Shown: positions 48,774 to 56,026 of the stretch, piece after piece
How the letters are laid out: each line of letters opens with the position of its first letter
How positions within the stretch are numbered: position 1 is the first letter of the stretch
Assembly (NCBI GenBank): GCA_963751165.1
Contig: CAVVTP010000008.1
Span: 62,001 to 126,000, forward strand
Direction: 5' to 3'
DNA: 64,000 nucleotides
DNA from: Roseiarcus sp963751165
GTDB taxonomy: Bacteria; Pseudomonadota; Alphaproteobacteria; Rhizobiales; Beijerinckiaceae
Translations under genes and position numbers: made by a program
The notes under the pieces: model-generated
The model's database searches: none
Told to the model about the DNA's origin: nothing
The model's input: only the letters and a program-made list of their open reading frames with translations

Positions 48774-49163
48774 ATGTTGATCCAGTCGAACGATGACGGC
48801 AAGTGCCTGGACGGAGTGAGGGTTCTCATCGTCGAGGACGACCCGTTGTTGCTGCTTGACCTGGAATTGACTCTGTCAGGCGCCGGCGCAGTGGTGGTCG
48901 GCCTGTGCCAGACCCTCGACGAAGCACTCAAGCGTTCCCGTCCGATAGATTTTGCGGTCGCTGTTCTCGACTTCCGCCTTGGCGCAGAGACCGCGTCGCC
49001 AGTCGCCCGTCGCCTCGAGGACGAAGGCGTCCCGTTCGTATTCTACACCGGGCAGACTCGCCACGAGCCGAGCCTCGCGGAATGGCGGCACTGTTCCATC
49101 ATCGAGAAACCCTCGCCTCCGCATGCCCTGATTCGCGCAGTGAAGGAGGCGCTGCCCAACTGA
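48774..49163 (+). CDS. single-domain response regulator, FAT GUY type (SdrG-like)
   Basis: A 129-residue stand-alone receiver domain. The acidic pocket is LIVEDDPLLLLDLEL, the phosphoacceptor Asp is in FAVAVLDFRLG (~residue 65) and the conserved Lys is in IIEKPSPPHA. The segment GVPFVFYTGQ matches the PFxFxTG motif of the FAT GUY family, whose members (such as SdrG) relay phosphate in the alphaproteobacterial general stress pathway. The EcfG-type promoter upstream and the phyR/nepR/ecfG genes beside it support the same role. No output domain is present. Confidence 0.82.
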   Translation: MLIQSNDDGKCLDGVRVLIVEDDPLLLLDLELTLSGAGAVVVGLCQTLDEALKRSRPIDFAVAVLDFRLGAETASPVARRLEDEGVPFVFYTGQTRHEPSLAEWRHCSIIEKPSPPHALIRAVKEALPN

Positions 49164-49167
49164 GCCG

Positions 49168-49701
49168 CTACCCGGCCTGCCCGACCTTCTTGCGTTCAAC
49201 CGCCGGCTCCGAGGCCTGCTCGAGCTCGAGAAGCTCGACGAGCTTCGAACGCGCGCGGCTGAGGCGGCTCTTGATCGTCCCGATCTCGACCTCACAGATC
49301 GTGGCGGCCTCCTCATAGGATAGGCCGTTTGCGCCGACGAGGATCAGAACTTCGCGCTGTTCTGTCGGCAGCCGGGCGAGGGCCTTGCGAAAATCCTCAA
49401 GATCGAGATGACTCTCCTGATCGCCGGACACGATCAGCCTCCGGGCATAGGCGCCGTCGCTGTCTTGCACCTCGCGGGAGCGCTTGCGGTAGTTGGAATA
49501 GTAGATATTGCGCAGAATGGTGAACAGCCATGCCCGAAGGCTGGTCCCCGGCTGAAACTTGTCCGACTTGCTCCAGGCTCTCAGGAGAGTCTCTTGGACC
49601 AAGTCGTCCGCGAGGGAAACGGAGCCGGACAGCGAGATGGCGAACGCACGGAGATTCGAGATCTCGGCGACCAGTTCGTTCTTGAAGCTAGTCGGCGGCA
49701 T
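49168..49701 (-). CDS. ecfG: general stress response sigma factor EcfG
   Basis: A 177-residue ECF sigma factor. Region 2 includes LRAFAISLSGSVSLADDLVQ and ETLLRAWSKSDKFQPGTSLR with AWLFTILRNIYYSNYRKRSR. Region 4 has LARLPTEQREVLILVGANGL and YEEAATICEVEIGTIKSRLS. This is the EcfG type that directs RNA polymerase to GGAAC/GTT promoters. The start at 49701 (MPPTSFKNELVAEISNLRAF) overlaps the nepR stop by 14 bp, the usual nepR-ecfG coupling. It is held inactive by NepR until phosphorylated PhyR binds NepR. Confidence 0.92.
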   Translation of the reverse strand: MPPTSFKNELVAEISNLRAFAISLSGSVSLADDLVQETLLRAWSKSDKFQPGTSLRAWLFTILRNIYYSNYRKRSREVQDSDGAYARRLIVSGDQESHLDLEDFRKALARLPTEQREVLILVGANGLSYEEAATICEVEIGTIKSRLSRARSKLVELLELEQASEPAVERKKVGQAG

Positions 49702-49915
49702 TTGGCTTCCCTTGCCGTTCTTCCCGCTGCTCTTCATTCTCGAGTCGAGCCAGCAGGTCGAGGAATTTGTCCGGAAGCGGAGCATGGACGAGATCGTCGT
49801 AGTGCGCCTTAAGCGCCCGCCCGATCGTGTCCAGTACCTTCGGGTCAAGCGAGACGCCGTTTGCCAAATCCTCGTCCTTCGACGTCGCGTTCTCCGCGGG
49901 ATTCGTCTTTGTCAT
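49688..49915 (-). CDS. nepR: anti-sigma factor NepR
   Basis: A 75-residue protein from MTKTNPAENATSKDEDLANG; a start at 49930 is also possible. The core LDPKVLDTIGRALKAHYDDL followed by VHAPLPDKFLDLLARLE is the two-helix NepR motif that binds either EcfG or phosphorylated PhyR. Its position before ecfG and opposite phyR is the canonical arrangement. The EcfG-type promoter 46 bp upstream makes the operon autoregulated. Confidence 0.92.
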   Translation of the reverse strand: MTKTNPAENATSKDEDLANGVSLDPKVLDTIGRALKAHYDDLVHAPLPDKFLDLLARLENEEQREERQGKPNAAD

Positions 49916-49960
49916 TGATCGCCCGCCCATCCATATTTGCTCATGTCCCCGCCACGGCTA

Positions 49961-49985
49961 AACACCATGGCCGCCGTTTGGTTCC
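49961..49985 (-). promoter_or_regulatory. EcfG-type promoter for nepR-ecfG
   Basis: On the minus strand GGAAC (49985-49981), a 17-base spacer and GTT (49963-49961). It lies 45 bp upstream of nepR and predicts positive autoregulation of the stress sigma factor. Confidence 0.78.
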
Positions 49986-50199
49986 CATACAATAAAAATA
50001 TTTTGCTTTTTGGCCAAATACTGCGGTTCTTTTGACGCCGAACAACGTTGTTATGGAGCGCAATCTAAGTACTTTCCCCAATTGATCCGCCGACTCGAAT
50101 TTGCAAGTGTGCCGTCTACAAGGGGCACCGCACCGCCGAACCCACCGTAGGCTTCCGATAAGCCGAGGAGCGCGAGGCTGGCCAGCAAAGAGACATTCA

Positions 50200-50991
50200 A
50201 TGACAATCTCGAAGGACATTGCACCGCTTCTTCCTTACCTTCGGCGTTTCTCGCGTGGGCTAAATGGTTCCCAGGCGAAGGGCGACGCCTACTTGACAGC
50301 GACCCTGGAAAATCTGGTGCGCGATCGGTCCTCGTTCGCGCGCGAGCTTCCGCCGCGGCAGGCCCTCTATCAGTTCTACCTAGGAGTCTCTTCGCAGCCG
50401 CTCCGCGACGACTACGTTGACGCGCCCGAGCCGTCGGCGTTCGATCGGAACCTCATGGCCCTGTCGCCGCCTGTCCGGCAGGCCTTTCTGTTGACGACGG
50501 TCGAAGGCTTTTCCCAGGACGAGGCGGCCAGGATCATGGGCGTCGATTCGGACCAACTCCTGGCCCTGCTCGAGCGGGGAGCTCGCGACCTCGCGCATGA
50601 ACTCGCGTCAAGCATCCTGATCATTGAGGATGAAGCGATCATAGCCATGGACTTGGAAGCGATCGTCGAGGATCTGGGTCACCACGTGGTCGGAGTGGCG
50701 CGCGAGCACGGGCAAGCTGTGGCCTTGGCGGCGGAGAGGCAGCCGCAACTGATCATGGCGGATATTCAGCTTGAGGGCGGGGGGTCGGGAATCGAAGCCG
50801 TGAATGAGATCCTTGCAGCCGCCAGCAAGCCCGTCGTCTTCATTACGGCCCATCCTCGCGCTTATCTCAGCGCTTTAGCGAACCGGCCCGAACCAGCCTT
50901 CCTTTTGCCGAAGCCTTTCCGGCCCAACTCCGTGAGGGCCGCGGTAAGTCAGGCGCTGTTCTTCAACCGCAGGGCGCGCGCGGCGGCCTGA
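50200..50991 (+). CDS. phyR: general stress response regulator PhyR
   Basis: A 263-residue response regulator with the inverted PhyR layout. The N-terminal ~135 residues form a sigma-like domain (LLPYLRRFSRGLNGSQAKGD, LSPPVRQAFLLTTVEGFSQD, EAARIMGVDSDQLLALLERG). The C-terminal receiver has ILIIEDEAIIAMDLEAIVED, the phosphoacceptor in IMADIQLEGG (~188) and LPKPFRPNSV with the conserved Lys. Once phosphorylated it sequesters NepR and frees EcfG. It is divergent from nepR-ecfG. No cognate HWE/HisKA2 sensor kinase is in the window. Confidence 0.95.
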   Translation: MTISKDIAPLLPYLRRFSRGLNGSQAKGDAYLTATLENLVRDRSSFARELPPRQALYQFYLGVSSQPLRDDYVDAPEPSAFDRNLMALSPPVRQAFLLTTVEGFSQDEAARIMGVDSDQLLALLERGARDLAHELASSILIIEDEAIIAMDLEAIVEDLGHHVVGVAREHGQAVALAAERQPQLIMADIQLEGGGSGIEAVNEILAAASKPVVFITAHPRAYLSALANRPEPAFLLPKPFRPNSVRAAVSQALFFNRRARAAA

Positions 50992-51015
50992 ACCGCCACG
51001 CGCGAAAGGCGCATC

Positions 51016-51180
51016 CTAGACGCGCCTCGTATAGCCCATCACGGCGGTGATCACGAGAGCGATCAACGCGACGATGAAAACGATCTTCGCGGCAGCGAAC
51101 GCCGTGCCCGCGACCCCGCCAAAGCCGAGTATGCCGGCAATGATCGCAACGATCAGGAACAAAATAGCCCACCCGAACAT
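51016..51180 (-). CDS. DUF1328 small membrane protein (YtjA family)
   Basis: A 54-residue protein of two transmembrane helices (FGWAILFLIVAIIAGILGFG and AAAKIVFIVALIALVITAVM) ending in YTRRV. This is the DUF1328/YtjA family, frequent in stress regulons of Alphaproteobacteria and of unknown function. AAGGAGG precedes the ATG at 51180. An EcfG-type promoter lies 35 bp upstream, placing it in the general stress regulon. Confidence 0.88.
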   Translation of the reverse strand: MFGWAILFLIVAIIAGILGFGGVAGTAFAAAKIVFIVALIALVITAVMGYTRRV

Positions 51181-51215
51181 GAAATCCTCCTTAGACTGAG
51201 CGGGGACCGGTCCTA

Positions 51216-51240
51216 AACGCTTGAATGTCCGACCGGTTCC
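51216..51240 (-). promoter_or_regulatory. EcfG-type promoter for the DUF1328 gene
   Basis: On the minus strand GGAAC (51240-51236), a 17-base spacer and GTT (51218-51216), 35 bp upstream of the start codon. Confidence 0.76.
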
Positions 51241-51257
51241 AGAGCGGCGATCAGAAC

Positions 51258-53117
51258 TCACTGGCGCTTCTCCGGTCGCTTGCGTCCCCCGCGCGGGTGA
51301 GGCGCTTCTCCATCCTGCTGGTCGGGTCGGCGCGAGCGAATGTGTGCGGGCCCTCCGCGGCGAGCTAGGTTGTGCGCGGTGTTGATCAAGGCGAGGTGCG
51401 AGAAGGCCTGCGGAAAGTTCCCGAGCTGTCGCTTCTGGACAGGATCGTATTCCTCCGCCAGGAGCCCGACATCGTTGCGCAGCGCGAGCAGACGCTCGAA
51501 CAGAGCGCGCGCCTCGTCGCAGCGGTCGAGCAAGGCGTAATTGTCCGCCAGCCAGAAGCTGCAGGCGAGGAAGGCGCCTTCTCCCGCCGGCAGCCCGTCC
51601 TTTGCCGAGCCCGTGTCGTAACGCAGAACCAATCCGTTGCGGACGAGCCGGCTCTCGACGGCGGCGACCGTGCCTTTCACGCGCTCGTCGTCCGGCGGCA
51701 GGAAGCCCACGAGCGGAATCATGAGAAGGCTCGCGTCGAGGTCGGTCGAGCCGAACGATTGGACGAATGCGTTCTGCTTCTCGTCGAAGCCGTGGCGGCA
51801 GACTTCGTCGTGAATCTCCGACCGAGTGGCGCGCCACCGATCGAGCGGGCCTTCGAGGCCGAATTCCTCGATCGAGCGCACCGCTCGGTCGAAGGCGACC
51901 CAAGCCATCACTTTCGAGTGGGTGAAATGCCTGGGACCGCCCCGAACCTCCCAGATGCCTTCGTCCGGCTCACGCCAGATGGTCTCCAAGTGGGATACCA
52001 ACGCCTGCTCGAGCGCCCAGCTGTCCGCATCCGGGCCGAGGCCGGCGTGGCGGGCGACGTAGAAGGCGTCGAGCACCTCGCCATAGACATCCAGCTGCAG
52101 CTGTCTGACCGCCGCATTGCCGATACGCACAGGCCGCGAACCCTGATAGCCAGGCAGCCATGAGATCTCGTATTCGTCGAGTCGGCGCTCGCCCGCGACG
52201 CCGTACATCGTCTGCACATCGTTCGGAGAGCCCGCGACGGCGCGCATGAGCCATTCGCGCCACGCACGGGCCTCGTCGAGAAAGCCCGAAGTCGTGAGCG
52301 CCAGAAGCGTGAAGGTTGCGTCACGCAGCCAGCAATAGCGATAGTCCCAGTTGCGCGGTCCGCCCATTTTCTCGGGCAGCGAGGTCGTGCCAGCGGCGAC
52401 GATCCCGCCAGTCGTCCAGTGCGCCAGCGCCTTCAAGGTCACGAGCGAACGCAAAGCGGCGTCGACATAGTCGTCGCACGGTTTGTGCGCGGCAGCCCAA
52501 TCGGACCAGAACGACTGTACTTGCTGCAACGCGTCCGCCCCGCGCAACGGAGGCGGCGGCGGGGTGAAGGACCGCGACCAATTCAGGACGAAGCTCGCTT
52601 CCTGTCCGGCTGAGACCGTGAAGTCCGCCAGGGTTCGGAAGTTCTCGCCGCGCGTTGCGACGTTGGTGTCCAGGAGCAGCCGATCGGGCCCGGCGATAAA
52701 CTGGAGCCGGCCGTCCTCCTGCCGCGACGCCCAGGGAACGATCGATCCGTAGTCGAAGCGCGCGACGAGTTCCATGCGCAGAGCGACATTGCCCTGAAGA
52801 CCGCGAACGAGACGCACAATGTCGCAAGCGCCTTCCCGCCGCGCCATGAAGTCGGTGAGGCATGCGGCGCCGCTCGCGGTGCGAAACACGGTCTCGAGGA
52901 CGAGCGTGTCGCCGCAGTAGCGCCGCGTCACCCGTGCCTCGCCGTCCGCGGGCGCGATCAGCCATCGTCCGTGCTTGGGTTCGCCAAGGAGCGCGGCGAA
53001 GCACGCCGGACTGTCGAAACGGGGCAGGCACAGCCAATCGATAGAGCCGTCGCGGCCGACCAGCGCCAGCAATTCGCAATTGCCAATGACGGCGTAGTCC
53101 TCGATTCGGCTGGGCAT
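51258..53117 (-). CDS. glycoside hydrolase family 15 protein (glucoamylase/trehalase-like)
   Basis: A 619-residue cytoplasmic GH15 enzyme, no signal peptide. The N-terminal beta-sandwich starts MPSRIEDYAVIGNCELLALV with DGSIDWLCLPRFDSPACFAA. The (alpha/alpha)6 catalytic domain has GGPRNWDYRYCWLRDATFTL with the typical acid residue region, and a late GLPAGEGAFLACSFWLADNY with the second glutamate. Bacterial proteins of this layout hydrolyse trehalose or alpha-glucans. The EcfG-type promoter 36 bp upstream suggests use of trehalose or glycogen on stress. The C-terminal ~30 residues (AHIRSRRPDQQDGEAPHPRG) are low-complexity and basic. Confidence 0.9.
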   Translation of the reverse strand: MPSRIEDYAVIGNCELLALVGRDGSIDWLCLPRFDSPACFAALLGEPKHGRWLIAPADGEARVTRRYCGDTLVLETVFRTASGAACLTDFMARREGACDIVRLVRGLQGNVALRMELVARFDYGSIVPWASRQEDGRLQFIAGPDRLLLDTNVATRGENFRTLADFTVSAGQEASFVLNWSRSFTPPPPPLRGADALQQVQSFWSDWAAAHKPCDDYVDAALRSLVTLKALAHWTTGGIVAAGTTSLPEKMGGPRNWDYRYCWLRDATFTLLALTTSGFLDEARAWREWLMRAVAGSPNDVQTMYGVAGERRLDEYEISWLPGYQGSRPVRIGNAAVRQLQLDVYGEVLDAFYVARHAGLGPDADSWALEQALVSHLETIWREPDEGIWEVRGGPRHFTHSKVMAWVAFDRAVRSIEEFGLEGPLDRWRATRSEIHDEVCRHGFDEKQNAFVQSFGSTDLDASLLMIPLVGFLPPDDERVKGTVAAVESRLVRNGLVLRYDTGSAKDGLPAGEGAFLACSFWLADNYALLDRCDEARALFERLLALRNDVGLLAEEYDPVQKRQLGNFPQAFSHLALINTAHNLARRGGPAHIRSRRPDQQDGEAPHPRGGRKRPEKRQ

Positions 53118-53152
53118 AAGGCTCCGGAGCGTGACGGGAGGGAACGGGCAAC

Positions 53153-53177
53153 AACCGCGGGCGCTGCGAAGGGTTCC
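53153..53177 (-). promoter_or_regulatory. EcfG-type promoter for the GH15 gene
   Basis: On the minus strand GGAAC (53177-53173), a 17-base spacer and GTT (53155-53153), 35 bp before the start codon. Confidence 0.75.
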
Positions 53178-53322
53178 AGAGCCGCTCCGGCCGGACGGCC
53201 CAGCCCAACGGTCGCAAGCGACGAGGCCGCCCTCAAAGCCTGCCGGCCGCGCCGGCCCAGCGCCAGCTGCCTAGAACCGGTGTCGCAGAAGTCGGTCAAT
53301 CGCTGCAGCGTCCGCTCGCCAA

Positions 53323-53820
53323 TCAGCGGTAAGAAGCGTCCGCCACAAGGTTTCTTGCGATCTCCCGCTCCCAGCGATCGCCGTTGGCCAGCAGCCGCTC
53401 CTTGTCATAGTAGAGCTCGTCCCTCGTCTCGGTCGAGAACTCGAAGTTCGGCCCCTCGACGATCGCGTCGACCGGGCACGCTTCCTGACAGAAGCCACAA
53501 TAGATGCACTTGACCATATCGATGTCGTATCGGGTGGTGCGACGGACGACGCTGTTCTTATTGTTGTCGCGCGGATCCGCCTCGATCGTGATCGCCTGAG
53601 CCGGGCAAATGGCTTCGCAGAGCTTGCAGGCGATGCAGCGCTCCTCGCCATTGGGATAGCGCCGCAATACGTGCTCGCCCCGAAAACGCGGGGAGAGCGG
53701 GGTCTTCTCATTCGGATAGTTCAGCGTAGCCCTCGGCTTGAACATGTAACGTATGCTCAGAGCGAAGGCGGCGACGAACTCGCCCAGGAACAGCGATCGG
53801 GCTCCTTGCTGTAGCTTCAT
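53323..53820 (-). CDS. nuoI: NADH-quinone oxidoreductase subunit I (NuoI), stand-alone copy
   Basis: A 165-residue NuoI/TYKY-type ferredoxin subunit with both 4Fe-4S motifs: CIACKLCEAICPAQAITIEA and CIYCGFCQEACPVDAIVEGP. The conserved GEHVLRRYPNGEERC precedes them and RYDIDMVKCIYCG links them; the C-terminal ELYYDKERLLANGDRWEREI is also typical. NuoI carries clusters N6a and N6b on the electron path of complex I. No other nuo gene is nearby, so this is likely a second, isolated copy. An EcfG-type promoter lies 31 bp upstream, so it appears to be stress induced. Confidence 0.93.
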   Translation of the reverse strand: MKLQQGARSLFLGEFVAAFALSIRYMFKPRATLNYPNEKTPLSPRFRGEHVLRRYPNGEERCIACKLCEAICPAQAITIEADPRDNNKNSVVRRTTRYDIDMVKCIYCGFCQEACPVDAIVEGPNFEFSTETRDELYYDKERLLANGDRWEREIARNLVADASYR

Positions 53821-53850
53821 CGATGACGCTCCGCAGCCCGCTCATAGGCG

Positions 53851-53875
53851 AACGCGCGCGACAATCGATTGTTCC
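53851..53875 (-). promoter_or_regulatory. EcfG-type promoter for the orphan nuoI
   Basis: On the minus strand GGAAC (53875-53871), a 17-base spacer and GTT (53853-53851), 30 bp before the nuoI ATG. Confidence 0.74.
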
Positions 53876-53910
53876 GGCGTCGTTTGTGGCCTCGCCATAC
53901 GCCCGAGGCA

Positions 53911-53936
53911 GGAACACTAATCGTGGCTTTAGAGTT
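53911..53936 (+). promoter_or_regulatory. probable EcfG-type promoter for the PRC-barrel gene
   Basis: GGAAC at 53911-53915, an 18-base spacer and GTT at 53934-53936, 30 bp before the start codon. The spacer is one base longer than in the five other sites. Confidence 0.58.
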
Positions 53937-53966
53937 GTCGACCATCGACAACCCAAGGAGTAGCTT

Positions 53967-54512
53967 ATGCGAAAGGCATTTCTCACCGCCGTCGCGGTTT
54001 CGGCCCTCGCCGGCGCGACAGCGCTGGCGCAACAGACGCCCTCGCCGGGCGCAAATCCCGCTCCGGCCCCCATGGCCGACCAGTCGGCCACCGTTTCGAA
54101 CCCGCCGGCCAATACGGCCAACGCGCCGGGTCCCCTGGCCAATCCGCCTGCTAACGCGCCAGTCGCCCAAAACCTTCCTGCGCAAGGACCAAACTTCATC
54201 AAGGTGAAGACCGACGACATGCTGACGTCCAACGTCGTCGGCCTCGACATCTACAACGGCCAGAACAACAACATCGGCAAGATCCAGGACGTCGTGTTCG
54301 ACAAGGCCGACAAGGTGACCGGGTATATCCTCTCCGTCGGCGGCTTCCTCGGCATGGGAACGCACTATGTGGCGGTCGATCCGGGCGCGGTGTCGATCAC
54401 CTACGACGCAAACAACAAGACCTGGCGGGCGAGCATGAACGCCACGAAGGACCAGCTGAAGTCTGCGCCGGAATTCAAGTACGGCGGCCAGTGGACGGCC
54501 AGCCGGAGCTGA
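53967..54512 (+). CDS. exported PRC-barrel domain protein
   Basis: A 181-residue protein with a signal peptide (MRKAFLTAVAVSALAGATAL, cut after ALA). A Pro/Ala/Asn-rich linker (~22-72) follows, then a PRC-barrel domain: MLTSNVVGLDIYNGQNNNIG, KIQDVVFDKADKVTGYILSV and GGFLGMGTHYVAVDPGAVSI. Exported PRC-barrel proteins are common in rhizobial stress regulons; their ligand is unknown. It precedes the CsbD gene by 36 bp and is probably co-transcribed with it from the EcfG-type promoter at 53911. Confidence 0.83.
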   Translation: MRKAFLTAVAVSALAGATALAQQTPSPGANPAPAPMADQSATVSNPPANTANAPGPLANPPANAPVAQNLPAQGPNFIKVKTDDMLTSNVVGLDIYNGQNNNIGKIQDVVFDKADKVTGYILSVGGFLGMGTHYVAVDPGAVSITYDANNKTWRASMNATKDQLKSAPEFKYGGQWTASRS

Positions 54513-54548
54513 TTTGGCCAGGACGCCGCGAGATATGGAGAATTGACG

Positions 54549-54746
54549 ATGGACTGGAATCGCCTTGAGGGAAACTGGAAGCAGATGAAGGGCAAAGTGA
54601 AGGAGCAATGGGGCAAGCTGACCGACGACGACCTCGACATGATCAACGGACAGCGCGAGCAGTTGGAGGGCAGGATCCAGGAGCGCTACGGGATACAGAA
54701 GGACATGGTCAAGCAGCAAGTCGACGAATGGTGGGCTCGTCAGTAG
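54549..54746 (+). CDS. CsbD-family stress protein
   Basis: A 65-residue CsbD-like protein: MDWNRLEGNWKQMKGKVKEQ, then WGKLTDDDLDMINGQREQLE and a helical C-terminus with GIQKDMVKQQVDEWW. The family is small, hydrophilic and induced by general stress in many bacteria, with no known biochemical role. GGAG lies ten bases upstream of the ATG. It is followed by a strong hairpin terminator. Confidence 0.9.
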   Translation: MDWNRLEGNWKQMKGKVKEQWGKLTDDDLDMINGQREQLEGRIQERYGIQKDMVKQQVDEWWARQ

Positions 54747-54766
54747 CCCTTTCCGCCTGTCGGAAG

Positions 54767-54800
54767 AGTGCGCCCTGTCCGCAATCGGGCAGGGCGCACT
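54767..54800 (+). terminator. hairpin terminator after csbD
   Basis: A perfect 11-bp stem AGTGCGCCCTG / CAGGGCGCACT with a 12-base loop, 20 bp after the CsbD stop. A T-run is poor (TTGCGT), as is common in GC-rich genomes. Confidence 0.7.
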
Positions 54801-55294
54801 TGCGTCTGGGAATTCCACCGCGGCCGCCGCATTGCTGATGCACCGACTCTGAGGCTTCAGTCCTCCCCGATCGCACGGCATGAGGAAGTCTGGCCCCGGA
54901 CGCGGCCGAATTCCCTGGTTACAGGGAAAAATGCAGGGAAAAAAACTCGATTTCGGCCGATTTCGCAAAAGCTGGCCAGGAAAACCCAGTGATTCTCGCT
55001 GGTTCCGCGCAAATTCCCTACTCGGCCGAGCAGGGAATTTTTTTAACGGAGCAGGGAATTCAAATTCCCTGCCCGTCCGAAAGCAGGGATATCTCGCGCC
55101 TTACGCGCCCCCTGTCGGCGCGGGTCTATGGAAAGTCAGAATACAGCCGACATAAATCATTTTCAGTCGGTAGGGGTTAGCTCTTCTGACCCTCATCGCA
55201 GGTCAGGGTCCCAATTAGCGGCAGATCACGCACGTCCCCCGGTTATCGTAGCGGCGCTGCGTAGAATTCTGCCGAACGCTGATGTTCGCGCCCT
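54801..55294. other. intergenic stretch holding repeat copy B
   Basis: About 490 bp between csbD and yjbQ. No gene is seen. It contains the 199-bp repeat copy B and, at ~55185-55205, a small inverted repeat CTGACCCT/AGGTCAG. Confidence 0.5.
54902..55100 (+). repeat. 199-bp palindrome-rich repeat, copy B
   Basis: Same module order, length and orientation as copy A at 22651: ATTCCCTGGTTACAGGGAA hairpin, GCAGGGAA, ATTCCCTACTCGGCCGAGCA with GGGAA (identical in both copies), GCAGGGAATTCAAATTCCCT with GC, and AGCAGGGATATCTCGCGCC (identical). The middle ~75 bp are more diverged. Confidence 0.85.
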
Positions 55295-55714
55295 TCACTC
55301 CCCGATCGCATGAACGGCGATCTCGCGCCGATGCGGCGCGCGGCGGTGCTCGAAGAGGTAGATCCCCTGCCAAGTCCCAAGCGCCAGCCTGCCCTCGATC
55401 AGCGGGATCGACAGATTGACGCCGGTCAGCGCCGCCCGGATGTGCGCAGGCATGTCATCGGAACCTTCGTCGTTATGGACATAGAGTTGAGCATCTTCGG
55501 GCGCGATTCGCTCGAAGAACGCCTCGAGGTCCGAGCGGACGGCGGGCGCGGCGTTTTCCTGGATGATGAGCGATGCCGACGTGTGTCGGCAGAAGAGGGT
55601 CAACAGTCCTAGCTGCAGACGATGAGGCTTGACCCAGTCCGCGACGCTCCGCGTCACTTCGACGAGGCCGCGGCCTCGCGTCTGGATTCGGATGAGGTCG
55701 GCGAACTGGCGCAT
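55295..55714 (-). CDS. yjbQ: YjbQ family protein (UPF0047)
   Basis: A 139-residue protein of the YjbQ/UPF0047 family. Core motifs are GLLTLFCRHTSASLIIQENA, DDMPAHIRAALTGVNLSIPL and LALGTWQGIYLFEHR. Members have weak thiamine phosphate synthase activity and an uncertain true role. The start at 55714 (MRQFADLIRIQTRGRGLVEV) gives the usual family length; 55789 is an in-frame alternative that would add 25 unusual residues. Confidence 0.88.
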   Translation of the reverse strand: MRQFADLIRIQTRGRGLVEVTRSVADWVKPHRLQLGLLTLFCRHTSASLIIQENAAPAVRSDLEAFFERIAPEDAQLYVHNDEGSDDMPAHIRAALTGVNLSIPLIEGRLALGTWQGIYLFEHRRAPHRREIAVHAIGE

Positions 55715-55963
55715 GCAGGGACTTCCGAGGGCGTCGCGTCCGCCCATTTGAATGAACTGCACCTCGAGGCGTGGCAGCAGGCGCCGCACGAGGAGGCTCA
55801 GTTATAGCGCGCATTGCTGCGCCCGGCTCGTGATGTCCGCTTTCGCGCGGATGATCCCTTGCTAAAGGGAAGATTGCCGCGATGCGTTCCCACTGGCCCG
55901 ACGCGCCGGGAGTCTAACAATCGTGGCCCCGGTCATAAAGCTGGACGCGCCGTCCCTCGTCGC

Positions 55964-55985
55964 GTTATATTTTATCGGATATAAC
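55964..55985. promoter_or_regulatory. putative ModE box (Mo-box-like palindrome)
   Basis: Perfect inverted repeat GTTATAT-N8-ATATAAC, 42 bp before the aldehyde dehydrogenase start. It resembles the core of ModE-binding sites (TATAT/ATATA with GTTATAT arms), in a region rich in molybdenum genes. No modE gene is in the window. Confidence 0.45.
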
Positions 55986-56026
55986 AGCGCTCGCGTGGCG
56001 CTGCCTACCGGAGGAACGGGAAATGA

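Noticed and set aside
50000..50199. An EcfG-type promoter in front of phyR
   Set aside because: I searched the plus strand for GGAAC with a 16-18-base spacer to GTT before phyR and found none; the site in this spacer points toward nepR.
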